A stretch of 16,538 bases of DNA, taken from NCBI GenBank assembly GCA_003662205.1, contig QMXQ01000014.1, forward strand, positions 1 to 16,538, written 5' to 3'. Position numbers and translations under genes: made by a program. The notes under the pieces were generated by a model that was not told the DNA's origin, made no database searches, and saw only the letters and a program-made list of their open reading frames with translations. This document shows positions 5,207-12,013 of the stretch, one piece after another. Source of the DNA: Candidatus Bathyarchaeota archaeon (GTDB lineage: Archaea; Thermoproteota; Bathyarchaeia; TCS64). How positions within the stretch are numbered: position 1 is the stretch's first letter; each line of letters opens with the position of its first letter.

Positions 5207-6178
5207 CTCAGGGAGGTGTCGAGGGAGGTCGTGGAGGAGACACCCGCGGTCAGGGAGCTGGCCGCCCGTCTCCGGCGGGAGCTCTCCCTCTTCCCGATGA
5301 TCAAGCGCGACCCTTTCCAGGCCGTGGCGGGGGCCGACGCCGGGAGCCAGATCCTGCCGCTCGCCTCCAGGCGCTACGCCATCATTAGCGCCCTGGTCTA
5401 CGCGCTCCCGTCGGGCTCCCGGTTCTTCCTCCCCCCGGAGTCCCTCTCCTTCCCCTACACGATGTCGGGGGAGGGGTTCAGGGGGACGGTGAGCGTGAGG
5501 CGGGAGGCGAAGCTCTACGAGACGGCTCGCGGCTTCATCGAGACGCGCCCTGGCGTCCAGCTCGTGCTGATCGACGGGCCGCTGGCCTTCAGCAACTGGT
5601 GGAGCATGACGGGGCGAAGGCGCGACCGCCAGAGGCTCATAGACGCCGTCAACCGGTTCCTCCGCCTCTGCATGGAGGAGGAGGTCGTCGTCGCTGGAGT
5701 CGTCAAGCGCCCATCGGCTCGATACCTAATCCACCACCTGAAGCTGCAGGACGAGACCGACCTCCCCGACGCCTTCCTGCTCCTGCAGGCCCTGAAGCCG
5801 GGGGAGAGGACGGAGGTCTTCTCCCCGAGGGCGGCGCTGCGGCGGGCGGCGGGTTCGTCCCCCTTCATGGACGCCATCGACTGCCCCATCTACTCCTTCT
5901 ACGGGCGTTTCTCCCGGGAGTGGTCGATTCCGCCCGTCAGGATCGACGTCCCCGCCTTCTCCCTCGGCTACCTCGACGAGATCGCCGACTACTGCTACGG
6001 CTCGAGCTTCTGGAACGGCGTCCCGGTTCCCATCGTCAGGGCGGACGAGGAGGTCCGCATCTCGAAGCGGTTCATGGGCGAGATCTACGCCGAGATCGTG
6101 AGCCTGGTGGGGAGGCGCACGGGTGAGGTCTCGCACCTGGCGCCCTACTGGGGTGAGAGTCGGTGGATGGGAGCCTAG
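5204..6178 (+). CDS. nurA: NurA-family 5'-3' nuclease
   Basis: NurA is a nuclease that works with the HerA translocase in resecting DNA ends. The 324-residue product carries the family's acidic active site: GADAGSQ with D45 (motif I), Glu in REAKLYE (101-106), LIDGPL with D124, VAGVVKRP with K168, and the C-terminal IPPVRIDVP (242-250). ATG 5204 is the first convincing start: it is followed directly by the helix LREVSREVVEETPAVRELA expected at a NurA N-terminus. GTG 5111 is possible but less likely. The gene overlaps herA by 16 bases, so the two are translated together. In many archaea mre11 and rad50 lie in the same operon; here they do not. Confidence 0.9.
   Translation: MLREVSREVVEETPAVRELAARLRRELSLFPMIKRDPFQAVAGADAGSQILPLASRRYAIISALVYALPSGSRFFLPPESLSFPYTMSGEGFRGTVSVRREAKLYETARGFIETRPGVQLVLIDGPLAFSNWWSMTGRRRDRQRLIDAVNRFLRLCMEEEVVVAGVVKRPSARYLIHHLKLQDETDLPDAFLLLQALKPGERTEVFSPRAALRRAAGSSPFMDAIDCPIYSFYGRFSREWSIPPVRIDVPAFSLGYLDEIADYCYGSSFWNGVPVPIVRADEEVRISKRFMGEIYAEIVSLVGRRTGEVSHLAPYWGESRWMGA
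6152..6157 (+). promoter_or_regulatory. Ribosome binding site for herA inside nurA
   Basis: GGTGAG lies five bases before the GTG at 6163. It sits within the last nurA codons and supports the GTG start and coupled translation. Confidence 0.55.
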
Positions 6179-7704
6179 CCGTAGGCCACACCTACAGCGG
6201 GACGGGGGACTACCAGCTCGACGAGATCACCATCGTTCTCATGAGGGGACGGGAGCTGGCCCGGGGCGACCTCGTCTACGTCCGCCACCCGAAGAACGGC
6301 TCCCCCGTCGTCTACCAGGTGACCCGGGTCTACCCGCACAAGCGGGTGAGGGAGTACGAGGAGGCCCTCCTCAGGGAGGGGCGCGTCATCCGCGACTTCG
6401 AGGACACGACCGTGCACGCGGAGGCGTACCAGTGGGGGTGGATCGACGGGGCGGGGAGCCTCAGGCCCCTCAGGCACCCGCTCCCGCCGAACACGCCGGT
6501 GTTCAGGGCCGAGAGGGAGGTCGTGGCCCGGTTCACGAAGCCGAACGGGGATTGGAAGCTGCTGCTGGGCACCGACCCCAGCACCGACCTCGACGTGGAG
6601 CTCGGGGTCTACCCCCTCATCAGGCAGTCCTGCCTCATCTGCGGCGCCGTCGGGACGGGGAAGACGACCACCGCCGTCTCCATGGTCTGCAGGGCGGCGA
6701 GCCTGAACCCGCCGGTCCGCTTCTTCATCGTCGACAAGGACGGCGAGTACACCAGCCTCATCGACAGGCTGGGCCCGGACAAGGTGCTGAAGGTGCCGTG
6801 GATACGCTTCTTCCAGCCCTCCGACATCCCCTGGGAGGACTACCTCGCCGAGTTCGGCTGGCAGAAGACCTGGTGGAACGCGAAGATCCTGGTGAAGGCG
6901 CTGAAGATCCTGTACGCGCAGGCGGGCGCGGTCAACAAGGTGAACCTCCGACGGGCCGTCGGCTACGTGAGCCCCGACTCCCTCGGCTTCGGCAAGAAGG
7001 CGGAGGAGTTCGAGAACTACAGGCAGCAGGTGCTGGTCGCCGTCAACGGCTCTCGGCTCATCCCCGAGGGCGACCTCAGCCCCCTGGACCCCGTGGAGCT
7101 GCTGAGGGGGAGGCGGGTCGTCATCATGGACCTCTCCCAGGGCAGGGACACCTGGGCTCAGAAGCACCTCGTCGTCGCCCAGGTCCTCCGCCGCATCTTC
7201 GGCGAGGCCCTGGAGAACCGGCGGTTCGGCTGCGTCATCGTGCTGGAGGAGGCGATGTACTACGCGCCCCAGCGGGGTGTCTTCGAGATCGGGACGAAGG
7301 AGAGCAGGGGTAAGCTCCTCGGCGTGGTGAAGGAGATCGCGACCAACGGCGGGCGGAACGGCGTCGGCCTCTGGATCGTGACCCAGCGGCTGGCCACGGT
7401 GGAGAAGACGGTGGTCACCCAGTGCGCCAACAACATCATCTGCCACTCCCTGGAGGACCTGGACAAGCAGAGGCTCGGGGAGATCGTGGGCGAGGAGTTC
7501 GTCAGGCTTATCGGCGACCTCCCCCAGGGCGAGGCCATCGTCAAGGGGACCGCCCTCAAATGCCGGTTCCCCATCTGGGTGAAGGTCCTCCCCGAGGTCT
7601 ACCCCGCCTCCGCCATCGCGACCCCCATGAGCCGGTTCATCCACATGGAGCAGGCCTCACAGGCAGAGGCGAGAGCGGCGGAGCCGGTGACGGCGGACGA
7701 TTAG
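6163..7704 (+). CDS. herA: HerA-family bipolar DNA helicase/translocase
   Basis: HerA is a hexameric ATPase of the FtsK/HerA superfamily that drives DNA through the HerA-NurA complex at double-strand breaks. The 513-residue product has an N-terminal HAS-barrel-like region (about 1-130; ARGDLVYVRHP, VYQVTRVYP), Walker A GAVGTGKTT at 161-169, Walker B VIVLEEA at 358-364 with the catalytic Glu, the GGRNGVGLWIVTQRL motif at 396-410 with sensor and arginine residues, and LPQGEAIVKG at 453-462. All expected ATPase motifs are present. It begins at GTG 6163, overlapping nurA by 16 bases. Its TAG (7702-7704) overlaps the stop of the opposing DUF166 gene by four bases, so no terminator space exists. 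Function by family; no sign of decay. Confidence 0.93.
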   Translation: MDGSLAVGHTYSGTGDYQLDEITIVLMRGRELARGDLVYVRHPKNGSPVVYQVTRVYPHKRVREYEEALLREGRVIRDFEDTTVHAEAYQWGWIDGAGSLRPLRHPLPPNTPVFRAEREVVARFTKPNGDWKLLLGTDPSTDLDVELGVYPLIRQSCLICGAVGTGKTTTAVSMVCRAASLNPPVRFFIVDKDGEYTSLIDRLGPDKVLKVPWIRFFQPSDIPWEDYLAEFGWQKTWWNAKILVKALKILYAQAGAVNKVNLRRAVGYVSPDSLGFGKKAEEFENYRQQVLVAVNGSRLIPEGDLSPLDPVELLRGRRVVIMDLSQGRDTWAQKHLVVAQVLRRIFGEALENRRFGCVIVLEEAMYYAPQRGVFEIGTKESRGKLLGVVKEIATNGGRNGVGLWIVTQRLATVEKTVVTQCANNIICHSLEDLDKQRLGEIVGEEFVRLIGDLPQGEAIVKGTALKCRFPIWVKVLPEVYPASAIATPMSRFIHMEQASQAEARAAEPVTADD

Positions 7705-8399
7705 CCCCGTCGAGAGCTCTCTTTTAGGGCGTCCTCAACGGCCCGCTGGGCCACCCGCCCCGCGATGTGGATGGGGGCGTCGGAGAAGAATCGGTCGACC
7801 CGGCGGGACGCGAGGCAGGGGTAGGTTTGCACGAGCAGGCCCGCCCTGTCGGCTGCGTCCTCCACCCTCGTGCCCGGCAGCCTCTCTGCCAGGTACCACG
7901 TGGAGCCGCACGGCGCGCCCCGCAGCACCCTCACCTCTTTGACGACGCCGTCCTCCGTCTTCATCTCCAGCTTCGGCGAGCCGAACCTCTGGGCGAACTT
8001 GTCCACGGGAGGGACGCCGATGGGGGCGAGGGTGCAGAAGGTGCGGGGGAAGACAACCCTCACGCCGAGGTCCTCCAGCTCCGTCCTGATCTGGCGCTCC
8101 AGGCCCAGGGGCAGCCAAGAGTAGTCGTCGGCGGGGGCGATGACCGCTCCGGCATGGACTCGCTCCAGGATGGCGGGGAGGAGGGAGAAGGCCTGGGGGC
8201 TCTCCCCGAGGAAGACGATTAGATCCCACTCGCCTGCGAGGCCGAGGCCCTCCACGACCTCGTCGGGGTTCTCGATGATCTGAGGTAGAGGCCCGGGCAG
8301 GGGCGTGTGTCGGATCGTCCAGCCTGAGGGCGTGTGCCTCCCTATGTTTTCGAGGATGCGCTGTCCGTACGGCCCCTGGGTGAATATGAGAAGCCTCAA
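7701..8399 (-). CDS. DUF166 family protein
   Basis: The 232-residue soluble protein matches the archaeal DUF166 family, whose biochemical role I do not know. Visible family strings are the N-terminal strand RLLIFTQGPYGQRI, LIVFLGESPQA (60-70), VIAPADDYSWLP (86-97), RTFCTLAP (119-126), LRGAPCGSTWYLAERL (159-174) and YPCLAS (193-198). The three cysteines (122, 164, 195) sit in these motifs and could ligate metal or act in catalysis. The start is TTG 8399, supported by GGAGGG six bases upstream and a TATA-like TTTATA at 8434-8439 on the same strand. It is divergent from the Nudix gene and converges on herA with overlapping stops. Family assignment is from memory of its motifs. Confidence 0.8.
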   Translation of the reverse strand: MRLLIFTQGPYGQRILENIGRHTPSGWTIRHTPLPGPLPQIIENPDEVVEGLGLAGEWDLIVFLGESPQAFSLLPAILERVHAGAVIAPADDYSWLPLGLERQIRTELEDLGVRVVFPRTFCTLAPIGVPPVDKFAQRFGSPKLEMKTEDGVVKEVRVLRGAPCGSTWYLAERLPGTRVEDAADRAGLLVQTYPCLASRRVDRFFSDAPIHIAGRVAQRAVEDALKESSRRG

Positions 8400-8405
8400 C
8401 GATGT

Positions 8406-8411
8406 CCCTCC
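8406..8411 (-). promoter_or_regulatory. Ribosome binding site fixing the TTG start of the DUF166 gene
   Basis: GGAGGG on the minus strand is six bases before TTG 8399, an ideal spacing. Confidence 0.65.
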
Positions 8412-8433
8412 TGGTCTCTTCGGATGGATGGGC

Positions 8434-8439
8434 TATAAA
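8434..8439 (-). promoter_or_regulatory. TATA-like box of the DUF166 gene
   Basis: TTTATA on the minus strand is about 35-40 bases before TTG 8399, leaving a short leader that still contains the GGAGGG site. On the plus strand it reads TATAAA, so it could alternatively serve the Nudix gene. Confidence 0.45.
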
Positions 8440-8461
8440 CCTAGTGGGCCCCTGGGAACGG

Positions 8462-8469
8462 TTTATTAA
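8462..8469 (+). promoter_or_regulatory. TATA box of the Nudix gene
   Basis: TTTATTAA is centred about 35 bases before TTG 8501. Transcription from here could not include the upstream ATG 8402, which argues for the shorter protein. Confidence 0.5.
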
Positions 8470-8500
8470 GCATCTGCTCCGCCTATTTCAGCGGTCAGCC

Positions 8501-8938
8501 TTGAGCCGGGGGCGCCTCTACCCGGACACGCCCATGGTGGGCGTCGGCGTCCTCATACGCGACGGAGATCGGTATCTCATCGTAAAGCGGGCCGCGGAGC
8601 CGGACGCCGGCCTCTGGTCGATACCCGGCGGCCTCGTCGAGGTCGGGGAGAGGGCGTCGGACGCCGCCATACGGGAGGCGAAGGAGGAGACGGGGCTCGA
8701 CGTCGAGATCGTGGATCTCCTCGGCGTCGTCGACAAGATCGTCAGGGACGAGGCGTCCCGCGTCAAGTTCCACTTCGTCATCGTCGACTACCTCGCCGAG
8801 CCGAGGGGCGGCTCGATGAAGGCGGCCTCGGACGCGCTGGACGCCTGCTGGGTCAAGGCCGAGGAGCTGCCCGATTATGAGCTGTCGCCCACCCTGGTGG
8901 AGCTCCTGAGAAGGGTGGGGATATACCCCGAGGGTTAG
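8501..8938 (+). CDS. Nudix hydrolase (ADP-ribose pyrophosphatase-like)
   Basis: Nudix enzymes hydrolyse nucleoside diphosphates linked to another moiety. The 145-residue product contains a complete Nudix box, G44-LVEVG-E50 then seven residues then REAKEETGL (58-66), with every metal-binding Glu present. It also has the archaeal ADP-ribose-type N-terminus YPDTPMVGVGVLI and LWSIPGG just before the box. I chose TTG 8501 because the TATA box lies between it and the upstream ATG 8402, and because family members begin close to this point; ATG 8402 would add 33 residues, and ATG 8534 is a shorter alternative. The substrate cannot be read from sequence; ADP-ribose is the best guess by similarity. It stands alone as a transcription unit. 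Confidence 0.85.
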   Translation: MSRGRLYPDTPMVGVGVLIRDGDRYLIVKRAAEPDAGLWSIPGGLVEVGERASDAAIREAKEETGLDVEIVDLLGVVDKIVRDEASRVKFHFVIVDYLAEPRGGSMKAASDALDACWVKAEELPDYELSPTLVELLRRVGIYPEG

Positions 8939-8976
8939 CCGGGGTCGCCCAGACCTGTATCAGTGATCCATCAACG

Positions 8977-8984
8977 TATTATAG
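8977..8984 (+). promoter_or_regulatory. TATA-like box of the 45-residue protein gene
   Basis: TATTATAG stands about 25-32 bases before ATG 9009 in the short gap after the Nudix gene. Confidence 0.4.
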
Positions 8985-9008
8985 TCTCAACGATCCGAGG
9001 TGGCTGCC

Positions 9009-9146
9009 ATGGGGTCTTCGGGGTTCGTCGGCGGCGGGCGCTGCGTGAAGAAGAACGGCTACATCATCACCCTTTTCAGGGAGGGGCTGGACGGCCCTCT
9101 GGTCTACAAGGTCAAGAAGGTGGGCGGAAGACCCGGCTCCCGGTGA
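9009..9146 (+). CDS. Unrecognised 45-residue protein
   Basis: A short but well-formed gene: a TATA-like box, GAGGTG (8997-9002) six bases before the ATG, and a TGA stop. The product opens with a glycine-rich segment (MGSSGFVGGGRC), continues with alternating hydrophobic residues typical of beta strands (GYIITLF, PLVYKVKKV) and ends in a basic tail (GGRPGSR), giving a net positive charge. It has a single Cys (residue 12) and no membrane segment. I do not recognise the family. It could be a small nucleic-acid-binding protein, but that is only inferred from charge. It lies between the Nudix gene and pyrB, with its own signals. Confidence 0.6.
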   Translation: MGSSGFVGGGRCVKKNGYIITLFREGLDGPLVYKVKKVGGRPGSR

Positions 9147-9167
9147 CCCCCGGAGGGTCGCTCAAGC

Positions 9168-9175
9168 TTTTTAAA
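9168..9175 (+). promoter_or_regulatory. TATA box of pyrB
   Basis: TTTTTAAA is centred about 27 bases before GTG 9199, the distance expected for a leaderless archaeal transcript starting at that codon. Confidence 0.55.
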
Positions 9176-9198
9176 CACCTCGGCTATTGGATGGATCG

Positions 9199-10137
9199 GT
9201 GTCTAGATTGGTTGATGCAGCATCCTTCAAGGGCAGGGACATCATCTCCATGCGGGATTTCAACAGGGAGGAGCTCGACTTCATCCTTGACAAGGCGACG
9301 GAGGTGCAGCCCCTCGCCGAGAAGGGATCAGACCTGCTGAAGGGAAAGATTCTCGCCACCCTCTTCTTCGAGCCGAGCACCCGGACCCGCCTCAGCTTCG
9401 AGTCCGCGATGCTGAGGCTGGGCGGCGGCGTCCTCGGCTTCGCCGAGCCCAAGGTCTCGTCGGTGGCGAAGGGGGAGACCCTCACCGACACCATCAAGGT
9501 GGTGGAGAGCTACGCCGACGTCATCGCGATGCGGCACCCCTCGGAGGACGCCGCGGTGGTCGCGGCGGAGGCGGCCTCCATCCCGGTGATCAACGGCGGC
9601 TCCGGCCCGTGGGAGCATCCGACCCAGGCCCTCCTCGACCTCCACACCATGAGGGCGGCGAAGGGCGGCATCGACGGCCTCACCATAGCCCTCGTCGGCG
9701 ACCTCCTCTACGGCAGGACGGTCCACTCCCTCGCCGTCGCCCTCAGGAACTACGACGTCAAGGTCTACTTCGTCTCGCCGCCGGAGCTGAGGATGAGGAA
9801 AGACGTCATAGACGATGTGAAGGGAAGGCTCGACTACGTCGAGACGGGGGACCTCAAGGCCATCCTCCCGAAGCTCGACATCCTATACGCCACCCGGGTG
9901 CAGAAGGAGCGGTTCTCCGACCCCGCCGACTACGAGAAGGTGAAGGACGCCTTCAGGATCGACAGGGCGTTCCTGGCGGGGGCCAAGAAGGACCTGGTGG
10001 TGATGCACCCGCTGCCGAGGGTGACGGAGATCGCGACCGACGTCGATGACACCCCCCACGCCTGGTACTTCAGGCAGGCGAGGCACGGCATCTACGTGAG
10101 GATGGCGCTGCTTGGCCTCGTCCTCGGCGCCCTCTAG
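9199..10137 (+). CDS. pyrB: Aspartate carbamoyltransferase catalytic chain
   Basis: PyrB condenses carbamoyl phosphate with aspartate, the committed step of pyrimidine synthesis. The 312-residue protein keeps the active site (this numbering): STRTR at 60-64, K91, R112, HPTQ at 140-143, R173, R233, Q235 and HPLPR at 270-274. I chose GTG 9199 because the TATA box is about 27 bases upstream and family members begin just before SLVDAxSFKGRDI-like strings; TTG 9187 would add four residues. Two points are odd: the usual GDLKYGRT is GDLLYGRT (L170 in place of Lys), and no regulatory chain gene (pyrI), often next to pyrB in archaea, lies beside it. The stop overlaps the opposing methyltransferase stop by four bases. 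Identity is certain; allosteric behaviour is not. Confidence 0.97.
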   Translation: MSRLVDAASFKGRDIISMRDFNREELDFILDKATEVQPLAEKGSDLLKGKILATLFFEPSTRTRLSFESAMLRLGGGVLGFAEPKVSSVAKGETLTDTIKVVESYADVIAMRHPSEDAAVVAAEAASIPVINGGSGPWEHPTQALLDLHTMRAAKGGIDGLTIALVGDLLYGRTVHSLAVALRNYDVKVYFVSPPELRMRKDVIDDVKGRLDYVETGDLKAILPKLDILYATRVQKERFSDPADYEKVKDAFRIDRAFLAGAKKDLVVMHPLPRVTEIATDVDDTPHAWYFRQARHGIYVRMALLGLVLGAL

Positions 10138-10796
10138 CACCCGCTGTCGAACCTGAGGAAGACCTCCCTGATCCTCCTCCAGCGGCTCTCCTCCTCGGGG
10201 CTCCGGGGGATGGGCCTCTCCGTCAACTGGGCCTCGGGGACGCGGTAGAGGTATATCCTGTGGGAGCCGACGATGAAGTGGTCCGGCGAGCCCGCCTTCA
10301 TCGTCGTCCACCCGTGGATGGGGAAGTCGTGGCTGACGACCCTCGCCCCGTCCTGAAGCTCCTTCTCGAACTTGGGCCTCAGCTTGGAGTTGCCCGAGGT
10401 GGTGAGGTAGAGGGTGACCAGCGTCGCCTGGGAGAGGTCGGCGAGGAAGAAGTTCTCGTTGAAGACCTCGATCCTGCCGCGGAGGCCCTTGCTGTCCACC
10501 CTCCGCTGCACCGACTCGCAGAGGGAGGGGTTGAGGTCGTAGCCCACCGCCTTCTTGACGTCGAACTCCTCGACCGCCGTGAACAGGATGCGGCCGTCCC
10601 CGCACCCGAGATCGTAGACCACGTCATCGGCGCCGGCGCCGGCCAGCTCCAGCATCCGCCTCACGACGCGCATGGGGGTCGGGACGTAGGGCGCCACGCT
10701 CGACGGGGTGTCCCCCCAGCCGAGGGAGTAGTTCCTAACCCTAGCCCCCACGGGCTCGTCGATGCGGGACCTCTTGCGGCGCCGGTCGGAGGACAT
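10134..10796 (-). CDS. Class I SAM-dependent methyltransferase, aKMT/FAM173-like
   Basis: The 220-residue product carries motif I VVYDLGCGDGRIL (59-71), the acidic ribose-binding end of strand 2 (VGYDLNP, D87) and the upstream PYVPTP (37-42) typical of the FAM173 and archaeal aKMT protein-lysine methyltransferases. It continues with LVTLYLTTSGNSKLRPKFEK and RVVSHDFPIHGW, also typical of that group. It probably methylates lysines of archaeal proteins, though the substrate is unknown. The N-terminus is strongly basic (DRRRKRSR), which could aid nucleic-acid or chromatin contact. I chose ATG 10796: a TATA-like ATTAATAT (10824-10831) lies just upstream and the longer frame to 10964 crosses both promoters. 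Its TAG shares CTAG with the pyrB stop. Confidence 0.82.
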   Translation of the reverse strand: MSSDRRRKRSRIDEPVGARVRNYSLGWGDTPSSVAPYVPTPMRVVRRMLELAGAGADDVVYDLGCGDGRILFTAVEEFDVKKAVGYDLNPSLCESVQRRVDSKGLRGRIEVFNENFFLADLSQATLVTLYLTTSGNSKLRPKFEKELQDGARVVSHDFPIHGWTTMKAGSPDHFIVGSHRIYLYRVPEAQLTERPIPRSPEEESRWRRIREVFLRFDSGC

Positions 10797-10823
10797 AACC
10801 CGTTTTTGATCCCCTCCAACGCC

Positions 10824-10831
10824 ATTAATAT
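10824..10831 (-). promoter_or_regulatory. TATA-like box of the methyltransferase gene
   Basis: ATATTAAT on the minus strand is centred about 32 bases before ATG 10796, implying a leader of only several bases. Confidence 0.45.
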
Positions 10832-10860
10832 CTTTGTTCCATCCGCGGCGCGGAAGGCTC

Positions 10861-10866
10861 TTTAAT
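10861..10866 (+). promoter_or_regulatory. TATA-like box of the adenosine-specific kinase gene
   Basis: TTTAAT is centred about 29 bases before TTG 10893, consistent with a near-leaderless transcript. It shares a 96-base divergent promoter region with the methyltransferase gene. Confidence 0.45.
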
Positions 10867-10892
10867 CCGATGCCCCTGATCCTCCTTGGTGT

Positions 10893-11381
10893 TTGAGCGT
10901 GGAGCTGAAAGTTGTGAAGTTGGAGACACCGGAGGGGTGCAACCTCATCCTCGGCCAGAGCCACTTCATCAAGACGGTGGAGGACATCTACGAGGCGATG
11001 ACCACCTCGACGCCCACGGTCAAGTTCGGCCTCGCCTTCTGCGAGTCGTCTGGGGAGCGCCTCGTCAGGGTCGAGGGCAACGACGACGACCTAAAAAAGG
11101 CGGCGACCGAGAACGCGTTGAGGCTGGGGTGCGGCCACTCCTTCGTGGTGCTGATGCGGGACGCCTACCCCATCAACGTGCTGAACCAGCTGAAGGTGGT
11201 GCCCGAGGTCTGCACCATCTACGCTGCCACCGCCAACCCCCTGGAGGTCATCGTCGCCGAGACCGATCAGGGGAGGGGCGTCCTCGGCGTCATCGACGGC
11301 CAGAAGCCCGTGGGCGTCGAGGGCGAGGAAGGCGTCAAGTGGCGGAAGGAGTTCCTCAGGAAGATCGGCTACAAGACCTAG
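10893..11381 (+). CDS. Adenosine-specific kinase
   Basis: The 162-residue product matches the compact adenosine-specific kinase family (PF04008) found in archaea and some thermophilic bacteria, thought to phosphorylate adenosine to AMP and unrelated to ribokinase-type adenosine kinases. Hallmark strings are LGQSHFIKTVEDIYEAM, VKFGLAFCESSGERLVR, AYPINVLNQLKVVPEVC, ATANPLEVIVAET, QGRGVLGVIDG and the terminal KEFLRKIGYK. The length is normal. It starts at TTG 10893 or GTG 10899; the TATA position fits either and there is no clear Shine-Dalgarno, as in leaderless archaeal genes. It converges on adenylate kinase, the next enzyme for its product, with stops overlapping in CTAG. Confidence 0.92.
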   Translation: MSVELKVVKLETPEGCNLILGQSHFIKTVEDIYEAMTTSTPTVKFGLAFCESSGERLVRVEGNDDDLKKAATENALRLGCGHSFVVLMRDAYPINVLNQLKVVPEVCTIYAATANPLEVIVAETDQGRGVLGVIDGQKPVGVEGEEGVKWRKEFLRKIGYKT

Positions 11382-12013
11382 CCTGACTCCAGCACCCGGC
11401 GGACGGCCTCCGGTATCTCGTCGATGGGGAGGTCGCCGCTCATCTCCCTGACCAGCCCCGCCCTCCTGTACCGCTCCAGCAGCGGCCGGGTCTTCTCCTC
11501 GTAGACCTCCAGCCTGTGCCTGACGATCTCCTCCCTGTCGTCGGACCGCTGGACCAACTTGGCGCCGCACTCGTCGCAGACCTCGTCCCTCCTCGGGGGG
11601 TTGTTCTTCAGGTGGTAGACGGCGCCGCACCGGGGACACGACCGGCGGAGGGAGAGCCGGCTGATGATGACGTCATCGCCGACGACGAGGTTCAGCACAT
11701 GGGTGAGGCTCACCCCCTTCCCCTCAAGGATGCGGTCGAGGGCCTCCGCCTGCCCGAGGTTCCGAGGGAACCCGTCGAGGACGAAGCCGCCTTCGCAGTC
11801 GGGCCTGCTGAGCCGCTCCTCCATGATGCCGATGACGATCTCGTCGGGGACGAGCTCGCCCCGCTCCATATAACCCCTCACCATCCTCCCGCGCTCGGTC
11901 TCCTCAGAGGCAACCTCCCGGAGCAGGTCGCCGGTGGTGATGTGGGGGATGCCGTAGATCTTGCTTATGATCCTGGCGCAGGTCCCCTTCCCCGAGCCGG
12001 GCGGCCCCATCAT
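11378..12013 (-). CDS. adk: Adenylate kinase with zinc-type LID domain
   Basis: Adk interconverts ATP+AMP and two ADP. The 211-residue product has the P-loop GPPGSGKGT at 3-11, the AMP site TTGDLLRE at 26-33, DGFPRNLGQAEALD at 80-93, and a LID carrying four cysteines (C126, C129, C146, C149; CxxC-x16-CxxC) that bind zinc in this class. The start is unusual. ATG 12013 has GAGG six bases upstream, yet it lies only two residues before the P-loop GPPG, while the preceding in-frame codons read T-R-I-V, exactly the beta strand where relatives begin with M-R-I-V. The would-be start is ACG (12025-12023). Either a near-cognate start is used or the protein is shortened by about four residues. Its stop overlaps the opposing kinase gene. 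Confidence 0.95.
   Translation of the reverse strand: MMGPPGSGKGTCARIISKIYGIPHITTGDLLREVASEETERGRMVRGYMERGELVPDEIVIGIMEERLSRPDCEGGFVLDGFPRNLGQAEALDRILEGKGVSLTHVLNLVVGDDVIISRLSLRRSCPRCGAVYHLKNNPPRRDEVCDECGAKLVQRSDDREEIVRHRLEVYEEKTRPLLERYRRAGLVREMSGDLPIDEIPEAVRRVLESG

Noticed and set aside
6175..7644. 489-codon minus-strand open frame opposite herA
   Set aside because: High GC makes long antisense frames common. The product is low-complexity (D, E, L, R, G, V), while the plus strand carries all HerA motifs.
8402..8500. Extended N-terminus of the Nudix protein from ATG 8402
   Set aside because: A TATA box (8462-8469) lies inside this stretch and the extra residues do not resemble Nudix N-termini.
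8963..9340. 125-codon frame overlapping the small gene and the start of pyrB
   Set aside because: Its reading is a frame shift of the 45-residue gene and then of pyrB, with no ribosome site at its start.
10797..10964. Extended N-terminus of the methyltransferase from 10964
   Set aside because: It would cross the promoters of both divergent genes and begin inside the adenosine-specific kinase gene on the other strand.
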